From Podocnemis expansa (taxonomy: Eukaryota > Chordata > Testudines > Podocnemididae): a DNA stretch of 64,000 nt. The notes beneath the pieces are model-generated. The model saw only the letters and a list, made by a program, of their open reading frames with translations, did not search any database and was not told the DNA's origin. The translations under genes were made by a program, and so were the position numbers. Within the stretch, counting starts at the first letter, position 1; each line of letters begins with the position of its first letter. This document shows positions 54,529 to 64,000 of this stretch, piece by piece. The stretch is taken from NCBI GenBank assembly GCA_007922195.1, contig ML682003.1, forward strand, positions 3,975,705-4,039,704, written 5' to 3'.

Positions 54529-54858
54529 ATAGAGTCACAGAAACTGGAAGGGACCATGAGAGGTCATTGAGTCCAGTCCCCTCACGGCAGGACCAATGGC
54601 CCTCTTAAGCCATCCCTGACGGCCGTTTATCCAACCTGCTCTTAAAAACTTCCAGTGATGGAGATTCCACAACCTGCCTAGGCAACTTATTCCAGTGATT
54701 AATCACCCTGACAGTTAGGAATTTCTTCCTAATGTCCAACTTAAACCTCCCTTGCAATAATTTAAACCCATTGCTTCTTTTCCTATTATCGTCAGTTAAG
54801 GAGAATAATTTTTCTCCGTCCTCCTCGTAACAGCCTGAAAACTTACCATGTATCATGG
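54529..54858 (-). repeat. CR1 LINE 3' fragment
   Basis: Read on the minus strand it encodes the end of CR1 ORF2 (FKLDIRKKFLTVRVINHWNKL) and then the 3' untranslated region ending TTTCTGTGACTCTATGATG. The same protein end is seen at about 40500-40570 on the plus strand. Confidence 0.85.
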
Positions 54859-56261
54859 GTGCTTCGTACCCAGGGGGTTAGGGTCACAGACTCCTTCCAC
54901 ATTCTTGAGTCCAGTTAGCTCTCTGCAAGCACAACACAATCCACAACTCCCAGGTCCTATCTAGCAAGGCACCCCATTGCGCTCACTCCACCAAGCCACT
55001 CTTGGCCCAATTTCGTTTGCACAGGGAGGCCAACTAGTCTCATTCCAGTCACTTTTCCCCAGGCAGCTGTCTGTCCTTCAATGGAAAATTAGGTTCTGAT
55101 TTCTCCCCAGCCAAGAGAGGTCAGAGAAATGGGAGAAGAGCCCCTTTTATAGCAAATGCTACTTCCAAAATACAGTCATATGACCCTAAATCACCTGACC
55201 CAAGAGCAGGTCAGAGCCAGGGTTTACCCACGCTGGCATTTTAAAAATATTTGGAGAAACTTTCCTGGGGGCTGGGAATTGGCAAAACCAATTCCCTGTG
55301 TTGAAGAAAGAATGGGTCAAGCCAGACAAGCCAGGGAGCTACAGATCCGTTAGCTAACATCAGCTAGGCTTAGTTACCAAGCCCTGAAGGCTGTGAACAG
55401 GGACATCTGGAGCAGAGCACAGGGAAGCAGATTTTAACTCTGCTGAAATACATTGGAGCAAGAGGATTTTCTTGTTTCTTTTTTTGGTGAGGTAGAATGG
55501 GGAAAGGGGAGGAGAGTAAAATACTGGCTAAAAATAGGGCAGGTTAGAATATCTGCTTGGAAACAATCTTGCAGGATGTGGTGGAAGACTGTCTCAGAAA
55601 GGCTGGTTTGGTTAACAGGACACTGGGAAGATTAAAATCATGTATTTAAATTCTTTCTTCCACCCACAACTAACAACATTTTAAAGCAGTTGTTCTCAGA
55701 CTGTGGTCTGCAGAGTCCATCTAAGCGGTCAGGGCTGTAATCGAGGCATGGTGAGTAGGGCAGCCATCTAGGACGCAAAGTCACAGGGGGAGAAGAATGA
55801 GACCAGAGGTGACATGTAGTGAGCATGGTTGGCCCCGTGACCCTCCCCATCTTTTGGTTCTTGCCACCACCCCAACCCAGATAGTCTGGGTGGCCCGTGG
55901 ACATGGGGCTGCCTCTCTGAGCCCCGCTGTACAAGGCTGACCCAGGGGGTGGCTCAACAGGCTCGTGTCGCCACTCCCCTTCCCCCCAAATGTTCTTTTA
56001 CACACCCCAAGAGGTCATGCTCCACCATTTGAAAACCTCTATGGGGTGGTCACGTGGCCCCCAGAACCACCCCCCCCCCGCACTATCAACAGTGTTGCCT
56101 AATTTCTGTTTATTTACTAATTCGGACACAATGACAGGCTCCCCAATGGATTTGATCAGAAATTGATGATGAAAATAAAAAGTACAGGGCACAAATGTGC
56201 TTGCTCAGCCCACCGCTGAAACGCGTAGATATGGTTTGTCAGTCGTTCACAGGATATAGCA

Positions 56262-56448
56262 CAGGTGTGGCCAAACTGCAGCTTGGAAGCCACATGTGGC
56301 TCTTAAATGAAAAAGTGTGGTTCGCAGAAGAACATCAGCAAATCAATTTAGTAGGTGAAAGTATATGGCTATGTGCCTCAGTGCGGCTCTTGAAGGTTTG
56401 ATAATCAACTTGTGTGGCTCTTGAGTTCCATAAGTTTGGCCACCCCAG
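56262..56448. mobile_element. hAT-like MITE
   Basis: It begins CAGGTGTGGCCAAACTGC and ends TAAGTTTGGCCACCCCAG, an inverted pair. No 8-bp duplication is visible, so borders are less certain. Confidence 0.6.
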
Positions 56449-58212
56449 TGGAGGACTGGGTTTTTGGGAAGGAAGCTGACTTTGTAAGAGGATTTCTCAT
56501 TACAGAATCAACTTGTCTTGCGCAACAGGCCATGCAGCAAAAAAGCTGGAGAACCAGTAGGTTCGATTGTTAAAGCAGGAAGGGTTTTCCAGATCTAGTT
56601 TACTTCTTCCCCATGGCTGCTGTTTGTTTGCTTCTGTCCATTGGGATAGTGAAACTTGACTAATACATTTCACTTCTGTTTCTAGTCAATACCACTTTCC
56701 GGTCCTCTAGCACTAGCCCAGGGCTGTTGTGGTTTGGATTTCCTGTGCAATGTGTAAATCCTAAAATAACCAAAACCAAAAACTTATCTTTCAGTTAGTT
56801 GTTTTAATGTTCAATAACACTGCTAGTCAAATGGTTTTGTGAGCCACTTTTTTTACACGGACCCAGAATGCTGGGCCTACACCAGCTGACAGTCTCTTTA
56901 AGAGCAGCCGGCGTCAGTTCAGGCACAGAAGGTCACGTGTAACAGGGCTCCTGGGGTTTGCTGAAGCCGTTATGGCTAGGATAGGAAAGAGAAAGTCAGC
57001 GGGTTTTGTGGGCTTAGATTTCAGAAAGCATTTAATAATTATTATTCATGTTAGTGATTAGGAATAGATTGCTAATTATTCCTAGCACTTAAATGCCCGC
57101 TAATTTTTGATATCTATAAATAGGGACATCCAGGGAGGAAGAAATAGAGATGTGAGGTTTTGTTTTGTTCTGTTTTTTTCACTTCACCGGACCAGCAGAA
57201 AATTTTTAAATTTTTTCAGTACAGGCCTCCTGATGTACGGAAAGGCTCCTCAGCATACAGACCACATCCTTCCATGGCAGAAGGGAACTTTGGCATCCCT
57301 ATTTTTATCTAAATTTAAGAGAAAAGAAGGTGTCAGGCTGGGGCAGCAAGCCTTTTGTATCATGCAGAGTCCCGTGGCTGTACCCAGGGAAAAGAGGATT
57401 CCAGTCAGAGCAATCATTTCTGGCTGCTTTGCATTAGTGATTTCTCCTAATGGATGAAGGAAGCTCTCTGGTTGTTTTAGTGCTGATATAAGAAGCAGGT
57501 CAGGTTCTTGCATTACACCCATATGTAAGCCATGTTGTGGGGATATTTAAAGTGGTCTTTGCAATGCACTGGCTCCCATTAGCTGAAAAAGGGATATTTA
57601 CAGCTGGAATTGGATTCCTGGATGTTTTAATAGCTGGGACCCTGGAGACAATGTAGGGGGGAGTTGGAGACATATTTCTGACATGATCACTGAAAATTCA
57701 ATGCAGATGTGGGTTTCCAGGAAATTGAGAGTGTTATCGTACTGTGTGGAGCTGCAGCTTTCGGTGCAGAAAAGGAGTACATCTAGCTCTGTTCATTCAC
57801 CCCAGCTTGTCTCATTATTTTTTATTACAATTTTTATTTTTTTTACAATAGTGTCTAGAACAGCTGTCTGAGAATGGGGCCTGATTGCGTAGACTCTGTA
57901 CAAAGACTTATCAAGAGACATCACATCCAGAGGTGGGCCCTCACAGGGTTTCCAGCTCTTCCTTTCCCAAACTTCCCTCCTCCCATCACCACAAAGGGGC
58001 AGAGTTAAGGTTCCAATGTGTCGGCTGGATAGCGTGACGGCTGTGCTATATGGGAAGTTGGTGTCTTTGTGCTGATGAGAAGAAGGTGTGTAGGTACTGT
58101 TCAGTGGCTTAACTTTTCATTTCCTTGTATCCGTGCTTTGGGATAGTTGTGCTGTGTGCAGATCAGCCTTAGGTGACAGCGAGTAGAGATTTGTTTACGA
58201 GTTTCATGCTAG

Positions 58213-58970
58213 TGTAACCTGCTAGGGTGGGCTCGAATGCATTCACTTGCCCCTCTCCAGTGCCTCACACAGATAAACCCCTGCAGAAAGCAGCTGGAGA
58301 GCCAGGATCCAGTCTGTTCAGGACTCACAGCGAAGACTGCTCAGAGCTCCCATCCCACAACAAACTATTGCTCAGAATAAACGTAACAATGACCCTTATT
58401 TATTAACTTAACCAACCTTATCCTAAGAACCAAAATGAAATTTAAACAAAACAGTAAGAAACCCAGAAGTCCCAATGTTCAGGTGGAGTCACCCTTATCT
58501 CAGTTGCAGTCTTTTAAGTCCTTGAGGCTTAAATGCAAAACAAAAGCCAGCCTCATCATCTCCAGCTCCAGGAATCATCAGGTGAATGCCACGCAGTCCT
58601 TTCTTCCTCCTGTGCAGCCAGCACTACACAATCAGGTCACAGCCCATCCAGCTCTCAGTTTTATTGCAGACAATTCCCCTGCAAAACTGTCCAAAGCAGG
58701 GAGAAAACATCCTGCCGTCCACTCTCACGCAGCTCCTTTCACTGAGTCCCTGAGCACATGGACCCTGCAGCTCCCTCTGCTTGCTCCTCTTCAGGATACT
58801 TGTCTCAGGCTTCTCCCTTGGCATGTAACTCCAGCACAACAATAAAACTTGTGGAGCGTGCTCAATGTGCCACCACACCCTCTTACCAGAAACTTCTGGT
58901 GCCCAGCAACAGAACCCAGCCATAAAGGATCCCTGAAAGAGATTACTCCTTTTTAGGCACATGGGTTACA
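58213..58970 (-). repeat. solo LTR, TGTAACC family, copy 2
   Basis: The 758-bp element has the same exact ends as copy 1, TGTAACC and GGTTACA. A perfect 4-bp duplication, CTAG, flanks it (58209-58212, 58971-58974). It is similar along its whole length to 48297-49054; internal indels cancel so that the lengths are equal. Confidence 0.88.
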
Positions 58971-59399
58971 CTAGCTCACCTCTGTGCTTTGCAGGATCAC
59001 TTCGTACAGTCTGATCTCCAGGATTTTGTCCAGTCAAAGGACAAAGGCTGCAGTTCCATGACCAAATACTGTTCCTATGAGCAGGTTTGATCTGCTATTG
59101 GGGAGTTTCCCTAAACCTGCGGCAGAGAGTACTGCCAACCCCAAGCTGAGTTCAAAATTTACAAGTCAGATTCCAAAACATCGTGAGATTGGCTTGAAAG
59201 TCAAGACTCAAAATAAGCTGTGACCCTGCTGTGCCTAGGGAAGCTTCCTGAAAATGCCGAGGCCGGGTGCGGAAAAGAAAGCAGCATCCGTGGGCGACAC
59301 TTAAATCAGGCTTCCCAGCCGGCCACAAACAATGCTTCTGATCCCCCCACACTAGATATCTAGTGAAGGCAGGGGGCAGAGGGCTGGCCACTGCAGAGG

Positions 59400-60350
59400 T
59401 GCCCCAGTCTCACTAAATACCTAGAAGCCAAAGCAAAATATAAACGGGCCCCTTTACTACATTTCAGCCACTGGCCCCCAATCAACCCTGGGTCTAGTAA
59501 AGAGATAAGTTACTTAAAACGCCATGCTTTTTGTCAAAAGGGTTCTCTTGACCTTAAAGGATGTTACATTACCAGATCAATGTCAGTTTGGATCTTGCCC
59601 AAAATACCACGCTGCCAGTCAATCCTTTAGTAACGAAAAGTAAAGGTTTATTATACAAGGAAAGAAACAAACTATAAGAAAACTGTCAAAGGATTAAAGC
59701 GATCAGATATGTATGAATTCTTTAAAAGTCCATGTACGTACATCAAGTCTTTGGTAGAATTCAAGGTTTGCAGGCTTGTATATTTCCTCTGGTTACATCC
59801 AGTACCTGTCTGGGACTCAGTCTGTTGCTTCACGGCTTTAGTCATAGATGAGCAGATCCAGAACTAGGTGATGATGGAAGGCTGTAGACTAGATTAGAAG
59901 ATGACTGAAAACTAAACCGACGTCAAAATGGATGTGGTACAGCAGTCTTTTATGTTCCTTGGCCTTTTCCATGTTGTTCATGGAAATTTACAGGAATAAG
60001 ATGGAGTCCAGAGTCACATGGGCAAGTTCTGATAACTCATCAGGCCTCTCCATGGGCACACGGTACCTGAGAGTTTTCTTAACGGGCCATTAAGCTGGCT
60101 CTGGCTGCAGCCAGTCTGTCTGGGTTGGAGCACAGAAACACAGCACAAGTTAAACTACAGATCCATCAAACCTATCCACAACCTCCAATACAAATATGAC
60201 ACTCAAACATAAGCAATACCATCAGAGCTAGCAAACTGTAACCTTTCTAATGGTACCTGACATGGCCGATCTCATATGTATTACTGTAATCTTGACGTAT
60301 CGACATGAAATAATATCCTAAATGGTCCCCATAATCCAGCCAGTCTCACA
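59400..60350 (-). repeat. probable LTR, minus sense
   Basis: On the minus strand the sequence starts TGTGAGACTGGCTGG near 60350. It has an AATAAA (complement of 59647-59652), and it reads on to about 59400. CAGTCTCAC occurs at both ends on the plus strand. No target duplication was fixed, so length and type are provisional. Confidence 0.45.
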
Positions 60351-60771
60351 TAAGCCCTACTCTTTTTATTTGTTCTTTGGGTTTTGAATCTTCAGGGAGG
60401 ACTTGGGTCACCGTTTCAAGCTTTTTACCACAACCAAGAGGGCTAGAAACTTGCTTAGCTAAAAAAAAAAATCAAAGCAAAGATTCTCACATGATCACAC
60501 GCCTCTAGGAGCCGGAGCTTTAAGAAGGCCACCAAATATTGTGAGACTTGTGAAAACACTAGTGCAAACAATATGTCCCAGCCAAACTAAATTTCCCCCT
60601 CCAGTGATTCCATCCTCCTGCTCCTAGATACCCTTTGCCAAATATTTCTTCTCCTTAGTGTTTACACACTTCCTGTGTTTCTGGACTGTTGTTATCTCCC
60701 CTTCAGTTATCACTTCTCTTCCCTTTCTTCCCAAGCCAACACCTCAGTCCCTGGACAGTTTCATGCCAGAC

Positions 60772-60984
60772 CAGTGTTTCCCAACCAGTGTGCCATGACA
60801 CATGGCTTGGCTGTGCCCTCCGGCCTGAGCAGGTGGGCCATGGAATTTTTTGAAAAACAGCTTCAAGAGTTCTGGAGTGGCTCATGAATATTCATGGATT
60901 CGTTTGGCAACCAAATAGTGATGTGCCTAAAAATAATTAAAGATATCAAGATGTGTCACGGTGAGAAAAGGTTGGGGACCACTG
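60772..60984. mobile_element. hAT MITE, CAGTGGTTCCCAACC family, second copy
   Basis: The 213-bp element begins CAGTGTTTCCCAACC and ends GGTTGGGGACCACTG. Flanks TGCCAGAC and CTCTAGAC agree at five of eight bases. It is in the opposite orientation to 43639-43845 (shared internal CTCATGAATATTCATG). Confidence 0.8.
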
Positions 60985-61762
60985 CTCTAGACATCATGTG
61001 CTGGAGGCTCCACCACAAACAAGGATGGTCCAGTGATTAAAGAGTTAGACTGGGATGGTTGAAATCTGGCTTTGTGTCTGAGCAAATTACTTAGATCCTG
61101 TTCCTCAAAGTTTTCTGAGCACCTAAATCCTATTGATTTCAGTGGATTTTAGGCCCTGGGATACCTTTGAGCATCTGTTTTTTCATTTCTCTGGGGGTAA
61201 TGGTACTATCCCACCTTACAAGGGTGTGTGAGTATAGACTCATTAAAGATTGTATGTTCCATAGATAGGACCCAGCTAAGTACCTAAGACAGATGAGGAA
61301 GTGAGATATTGTTAGTGTTTCACTTAATTCCCTGGGATCCTAATATCACCTCAGATAAATAAATCCAAATAGCCTAAAAATAAAACCAGTCAAATTTTCA
61401 TCGTTCTTGATGTGTGTAGATCATCCCTCTATAATTTAGCTTAGAAAGTCCTACTGATCTACTTCCCTTTTAGGCCCCTATCCTGCAGTCAGATTCATGT
61501 GAACACTGGAGTTCCCCCTCCAAAACTGATGGTACCCTCAGTTCCTGGTTATCACGCACTACTATAACAATCACCATTTTGATCATCACCAGGAACTGAA
61601 TCTGGACCTAAAGCACAGACCTCTCCAGTCTCAGCTACCAAACTAAATCCCATAAGTAGGAATAGTAGCAAAATCATAACCTCTGTAGAGACACTCAGGA
61701 GGATGTACAACACAAAAGGGACGGCAACAGTAACTAGAGCCTCGTAACTTTGGGGTTCGAAT

Positions 61763-61795
61763 CGAATTGAATCATAGGATTGGAAGGGACCTCAG
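61763..61795 (-). repeat. CR1 3'-end scrap
   Basis: AATTGAATCATAGGATTGG followed by AAGGGACCTCAG is the minus-strand form of a CR1 3' terminus. Confidence 0.6.
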
Positions 61796-61849
61796 TTCCC
61801 AGCAACAAACATTCAAGATAAAAACCAGTGAGTAAATCCTGCATTTGCT

Positions 61850-62280
61850 GAGTTTTTTAAAAAATGGATGAAATAATTTGATTTGTGCTAAAGCCATTTT
61901 TAATGAGCACTTCAAGTAAAGTGTGAGCTGCAAACAGTGCACAAAATCTTTAGTGCCCTTTGGAGCATCTTGTGCAGGAAGAATAACCTTGTCAATGTCC
62001 AAATTTCCCTGCACGTAACTCACAGCCCCAGAGATGATGTCGGCATTCATTAGGCCATCTCTCTCAGAAATGCACCATCTATTGAGAGCTCATCCAGTCC
62101 AAAAGGCAAACAAGCCATCTTTTTATAATCCTTTCCGTGCTCCCTGACGTGTTGGCTCAACAGCATGGAGGTTTTGTGGCTGCGTGTGAGCAGCACAACG
62201 ATCTTCAGAGGGGCCAAACAAATAAACTTCTGGCTCTCAGCAATGGTGTGTTGTGCGCTTGGATGGATCGTGACCGGCAT
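61850..62280 (-). pseudogene. possible protein-coding relic, unidentified
   Basis: Two minus-strand frames abut with a one-base shift near 62050. One has MACLPFGLDELSIDGAFL, the other ADIISGAVSYVQGNLDIDK. The continuity and low repeat content suggest a decayed gene or retrocopy. I do not recognise the protein, and chance openness is not excluded. Confidence 0.25.
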
Positions 62281-63944
62281 GTTCAGTCACTAGCTCTGTC
62301 TAATATCAGGGGTACTGCAGGTCAGGAGAGAGGTGTGTGGTCAGAGCTGTGTGAGCAGAGGGCCTGGGACAAAATAACAGAGGAGGCTGTGGATCAGGTG
62401 TCAGGTCCTTGGGCACTAAACAGTTGCTTATCAAGGGTCTATGGCCGACATTTGCACCCCCCAGACCTTCTTCTCCCCTGTGCAGGGCAGAAGAGATCCT
62501 GGCACCACCCCCCAGCTGCCCCAGGGACTTTGGAGGAGGGGGCTCTGTTCGTTCTGCAGGGGACAAGACCCGAGGTTGGGGGGTGCAATGCTGATTTGGG
62601 TCCGCCCCTCCTTACCACTGCTCGTTCAGACAGGACAGCCTCTGCCCCACATCCTGGGAGGACACCAGGCTAGCCCTTCATGGTGCATGGGGGGGTACAG
62701 GAAGCTCAGCCCCCCTCACACTCCTTTACACCTCTCACAGCCTCCTGCATTCCCCAGCTCCTGCACATTGTGAAGGGTTGGCCTGCCAACCCCCCCCACC
62801 CCCCACCCCCCAGCCTGGCATCCAGGAGGCTGTGTCCTCCCCGTCCACCTCCTTCCCAGCCCACCTCAGGATGCCTCTGGCACTAGATCTCAACACATGT
62901 TAAAGCAAAAATCTTAGACTCCACCCAGGTATCTGAGTTGTAAAATCATACATGGTAGAGAATGAAAAAGCTTCCTGGTGGGCTTGGTGCAGCTCTTGTT
63001 GACTTTAATGGTGCAGAATCAGACCCACATCCCCTTTTATTATTTGCTTGTCCTCACTGGCATGTGCATTCCTCCTAATCTGACGCTTTCAGTGAATGTC
63101 CCTAGTCCACCAGGCTATTTTCCCATCCTGTCATGATCACCTTTGTAAGAATACAAGCTAAAAGGCTCTCCATTTCTCTAGTCCTTATTGATTGGACAGC
63201 CTCTGTGCTGTCGAGGACCATGGAAGTCCCAAGGAAAGAGTACATCAAGTGGGAGCGGAGGGAAACAAACTGTAGTTGGGCCTCTCCTTTCAAATGTTGT
63301 CATGGTAGCCTCTCACACTGAGGATATCCATTTAGGAGAGGAAGGTGGTACCCTGGTTATTAGGGCAAGACAGAAAATAGTCATGGGTACTTGATCATTA
63401 TTAGAAGCATAGGTAGCTGGCTTTGTGGTGACCACGAAAACTTTATGGTGGCTTGCCTGCCAGGTGTGAAGGCTGTGCATCTCTTGAGACATCTAGACAG
63501 ACTTGTGTGCAGTGCTGGGGAGGTGGTACTTGTGGATGCCGATGACACAGGGAAGAATAGAAGAGGTCCTGGAGGCCAAATTTAGGTTACTAGGTACGGG
63601 ACTGAGGTTAAGGACTTCCATGCAAGGCTGTCTCTGGGGGGCAGCCAGGGCAATTGCCCCAGGCCCCACACTTCGGCAGGCCCATGGGGCTTACTGGAGC
63701 GTGGTGTGGCCCTCCAGCGCATGGGCCCTGGAAAGCAGTGCCAGAGGCTGTACAGCACAGCAGCCAGCCCCCCCCAGAGCAAAGCGACCATGTGCCAGCC
63801 CCCCATGGGGTGTGGACCAGCCAGCCCTGGAGCAGGGCAGGAGAGCAGATCCCGGTCTCTGGGCTTGTTCACCCCGTCCCAGCCCACTCCATCCATGGAC
63901 CAGCCCATCCCACCCCCAGATGTGGACCAGCTGGCCACAGGGTA

Positions 63945-64000
63945 GCTCTGTCTACACTACAGGGCTCAGTTAAGTTGACTGAATAAGGTCTACTTGAAGT
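63945..64000. repeat. Harbinger-type MITE, left end, cut by the window
   Basis: AGCTCTGTCTACACTACAG followed by a TTAAGTTGACT block resembles common short Harbinger derivatives with the Harb3-type terminus. Only the first bases are in the window. Confidence 0.45.

Larger units (their letters stand above)
43383..64000 (+). other. presumptive first coding intron of the PLC-gamma-like gene
   Basis: No later PLC exon was recognised in this 20.6 kb. Apart from the repeats listed separately, the stretches 43854-44526, 44626-45606, 45853-47599, 49055-49596, 49695-51012, 51211-52912, 53656-54528, 54859-56261, 56449-58208, 58975-59399, 60993-61762 and 62281-63944 show nothing I can assign. Whether it is really intronic depends on the gene continuing in the same direction. 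Confidence 0.45.

Noticed and set aside
62137..62673. 178-codon plus-strand frame
   Set aside because: No recognised domain, and its first part is the complement of the minus-strand relic, which looks more protein-like.
1..64000. tRNA, rRNA or other structural RNA genes
   Set aside because: No cloverleaf with A and B box spacing and no rRNA core motif was noticed on either strand.

Overview
This window is vertebrate nuclear DNA, most likely from a turtle (a crocodilian is the second choice). The evidence is the repeat mix. CR1 LINE 3' ends finish in an ATTCTATG-type octamer, and there are many hAT and PIF/Harbinger DNA transposons with their short derivatives, several endogenous retroviruses (ERVs) and solo LTRs. 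There is no bacterial-style gene organisation. Only one segment looks like a host gene: a coding exon of a phospholipase C gamma-like protein at 43163-43382 (+).

Region 1 (1-39.4 kb) is a nested graveyard of mobile DNA. ERV-A (minus, 3111-13040) and ERV-B (plus, 15126-20395) are two degraded class I (gammaretrovirus-like) proviruses of one family lying in opposite orientation. ERV-C1 (plus, about 20.8-23.3 kb) is a class III (ERV-L-like) RNase H/integrase fragment. ERV-C2 (plus, about 23.3-39.4 kb) is a different provirus with gag, protease, reverse transcriptase, integrase and env remnants. Three PIF/Harbinger transposons of 3.7-4.1 kb sit inside these proviruses: Harb1 (8332-12397) in ERV-A pol, Harb2 (26674-30773) in ERV-C2 pol and Harb3 (33596-37304) in ERV-C2 env.

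Each Harbinger element carries two convergent genes: a two-exon Myb/SANT-like DNA-binding protein on the plus strand and a HARBI1-type DDE transposase on the minus strand. Dense arrays of TTTCGAAA-centred hairpins lie just inside the ends. In Harb2 both genes are open, except that a 186-bp solo LTR interrupts the transposase. The Harb1 transposase has exactly the same length with two nonsense codons. Harb3 is older and its transposase lacks the catalytic C-terminal half. hAT MITEs and solo LTRs with clean target duplications add further layers, so insertion order can be read directly.

Region 2 (39.4-64 kb) has a CR1 LINE copy, an older degenerate Harbinger transposase (40.8-41.7 kb) and the PLC-gamma-like exon with a phase-1 donor site. 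The roughly 20 kb that follow are probably its first coding intron. They hold hAT MITEs with 8-bp duplications, two 758-bp solo LTRs of one family, CR1 scraps, palindromic repeats and Harbinger-type MITEs. I saw no further exon there.
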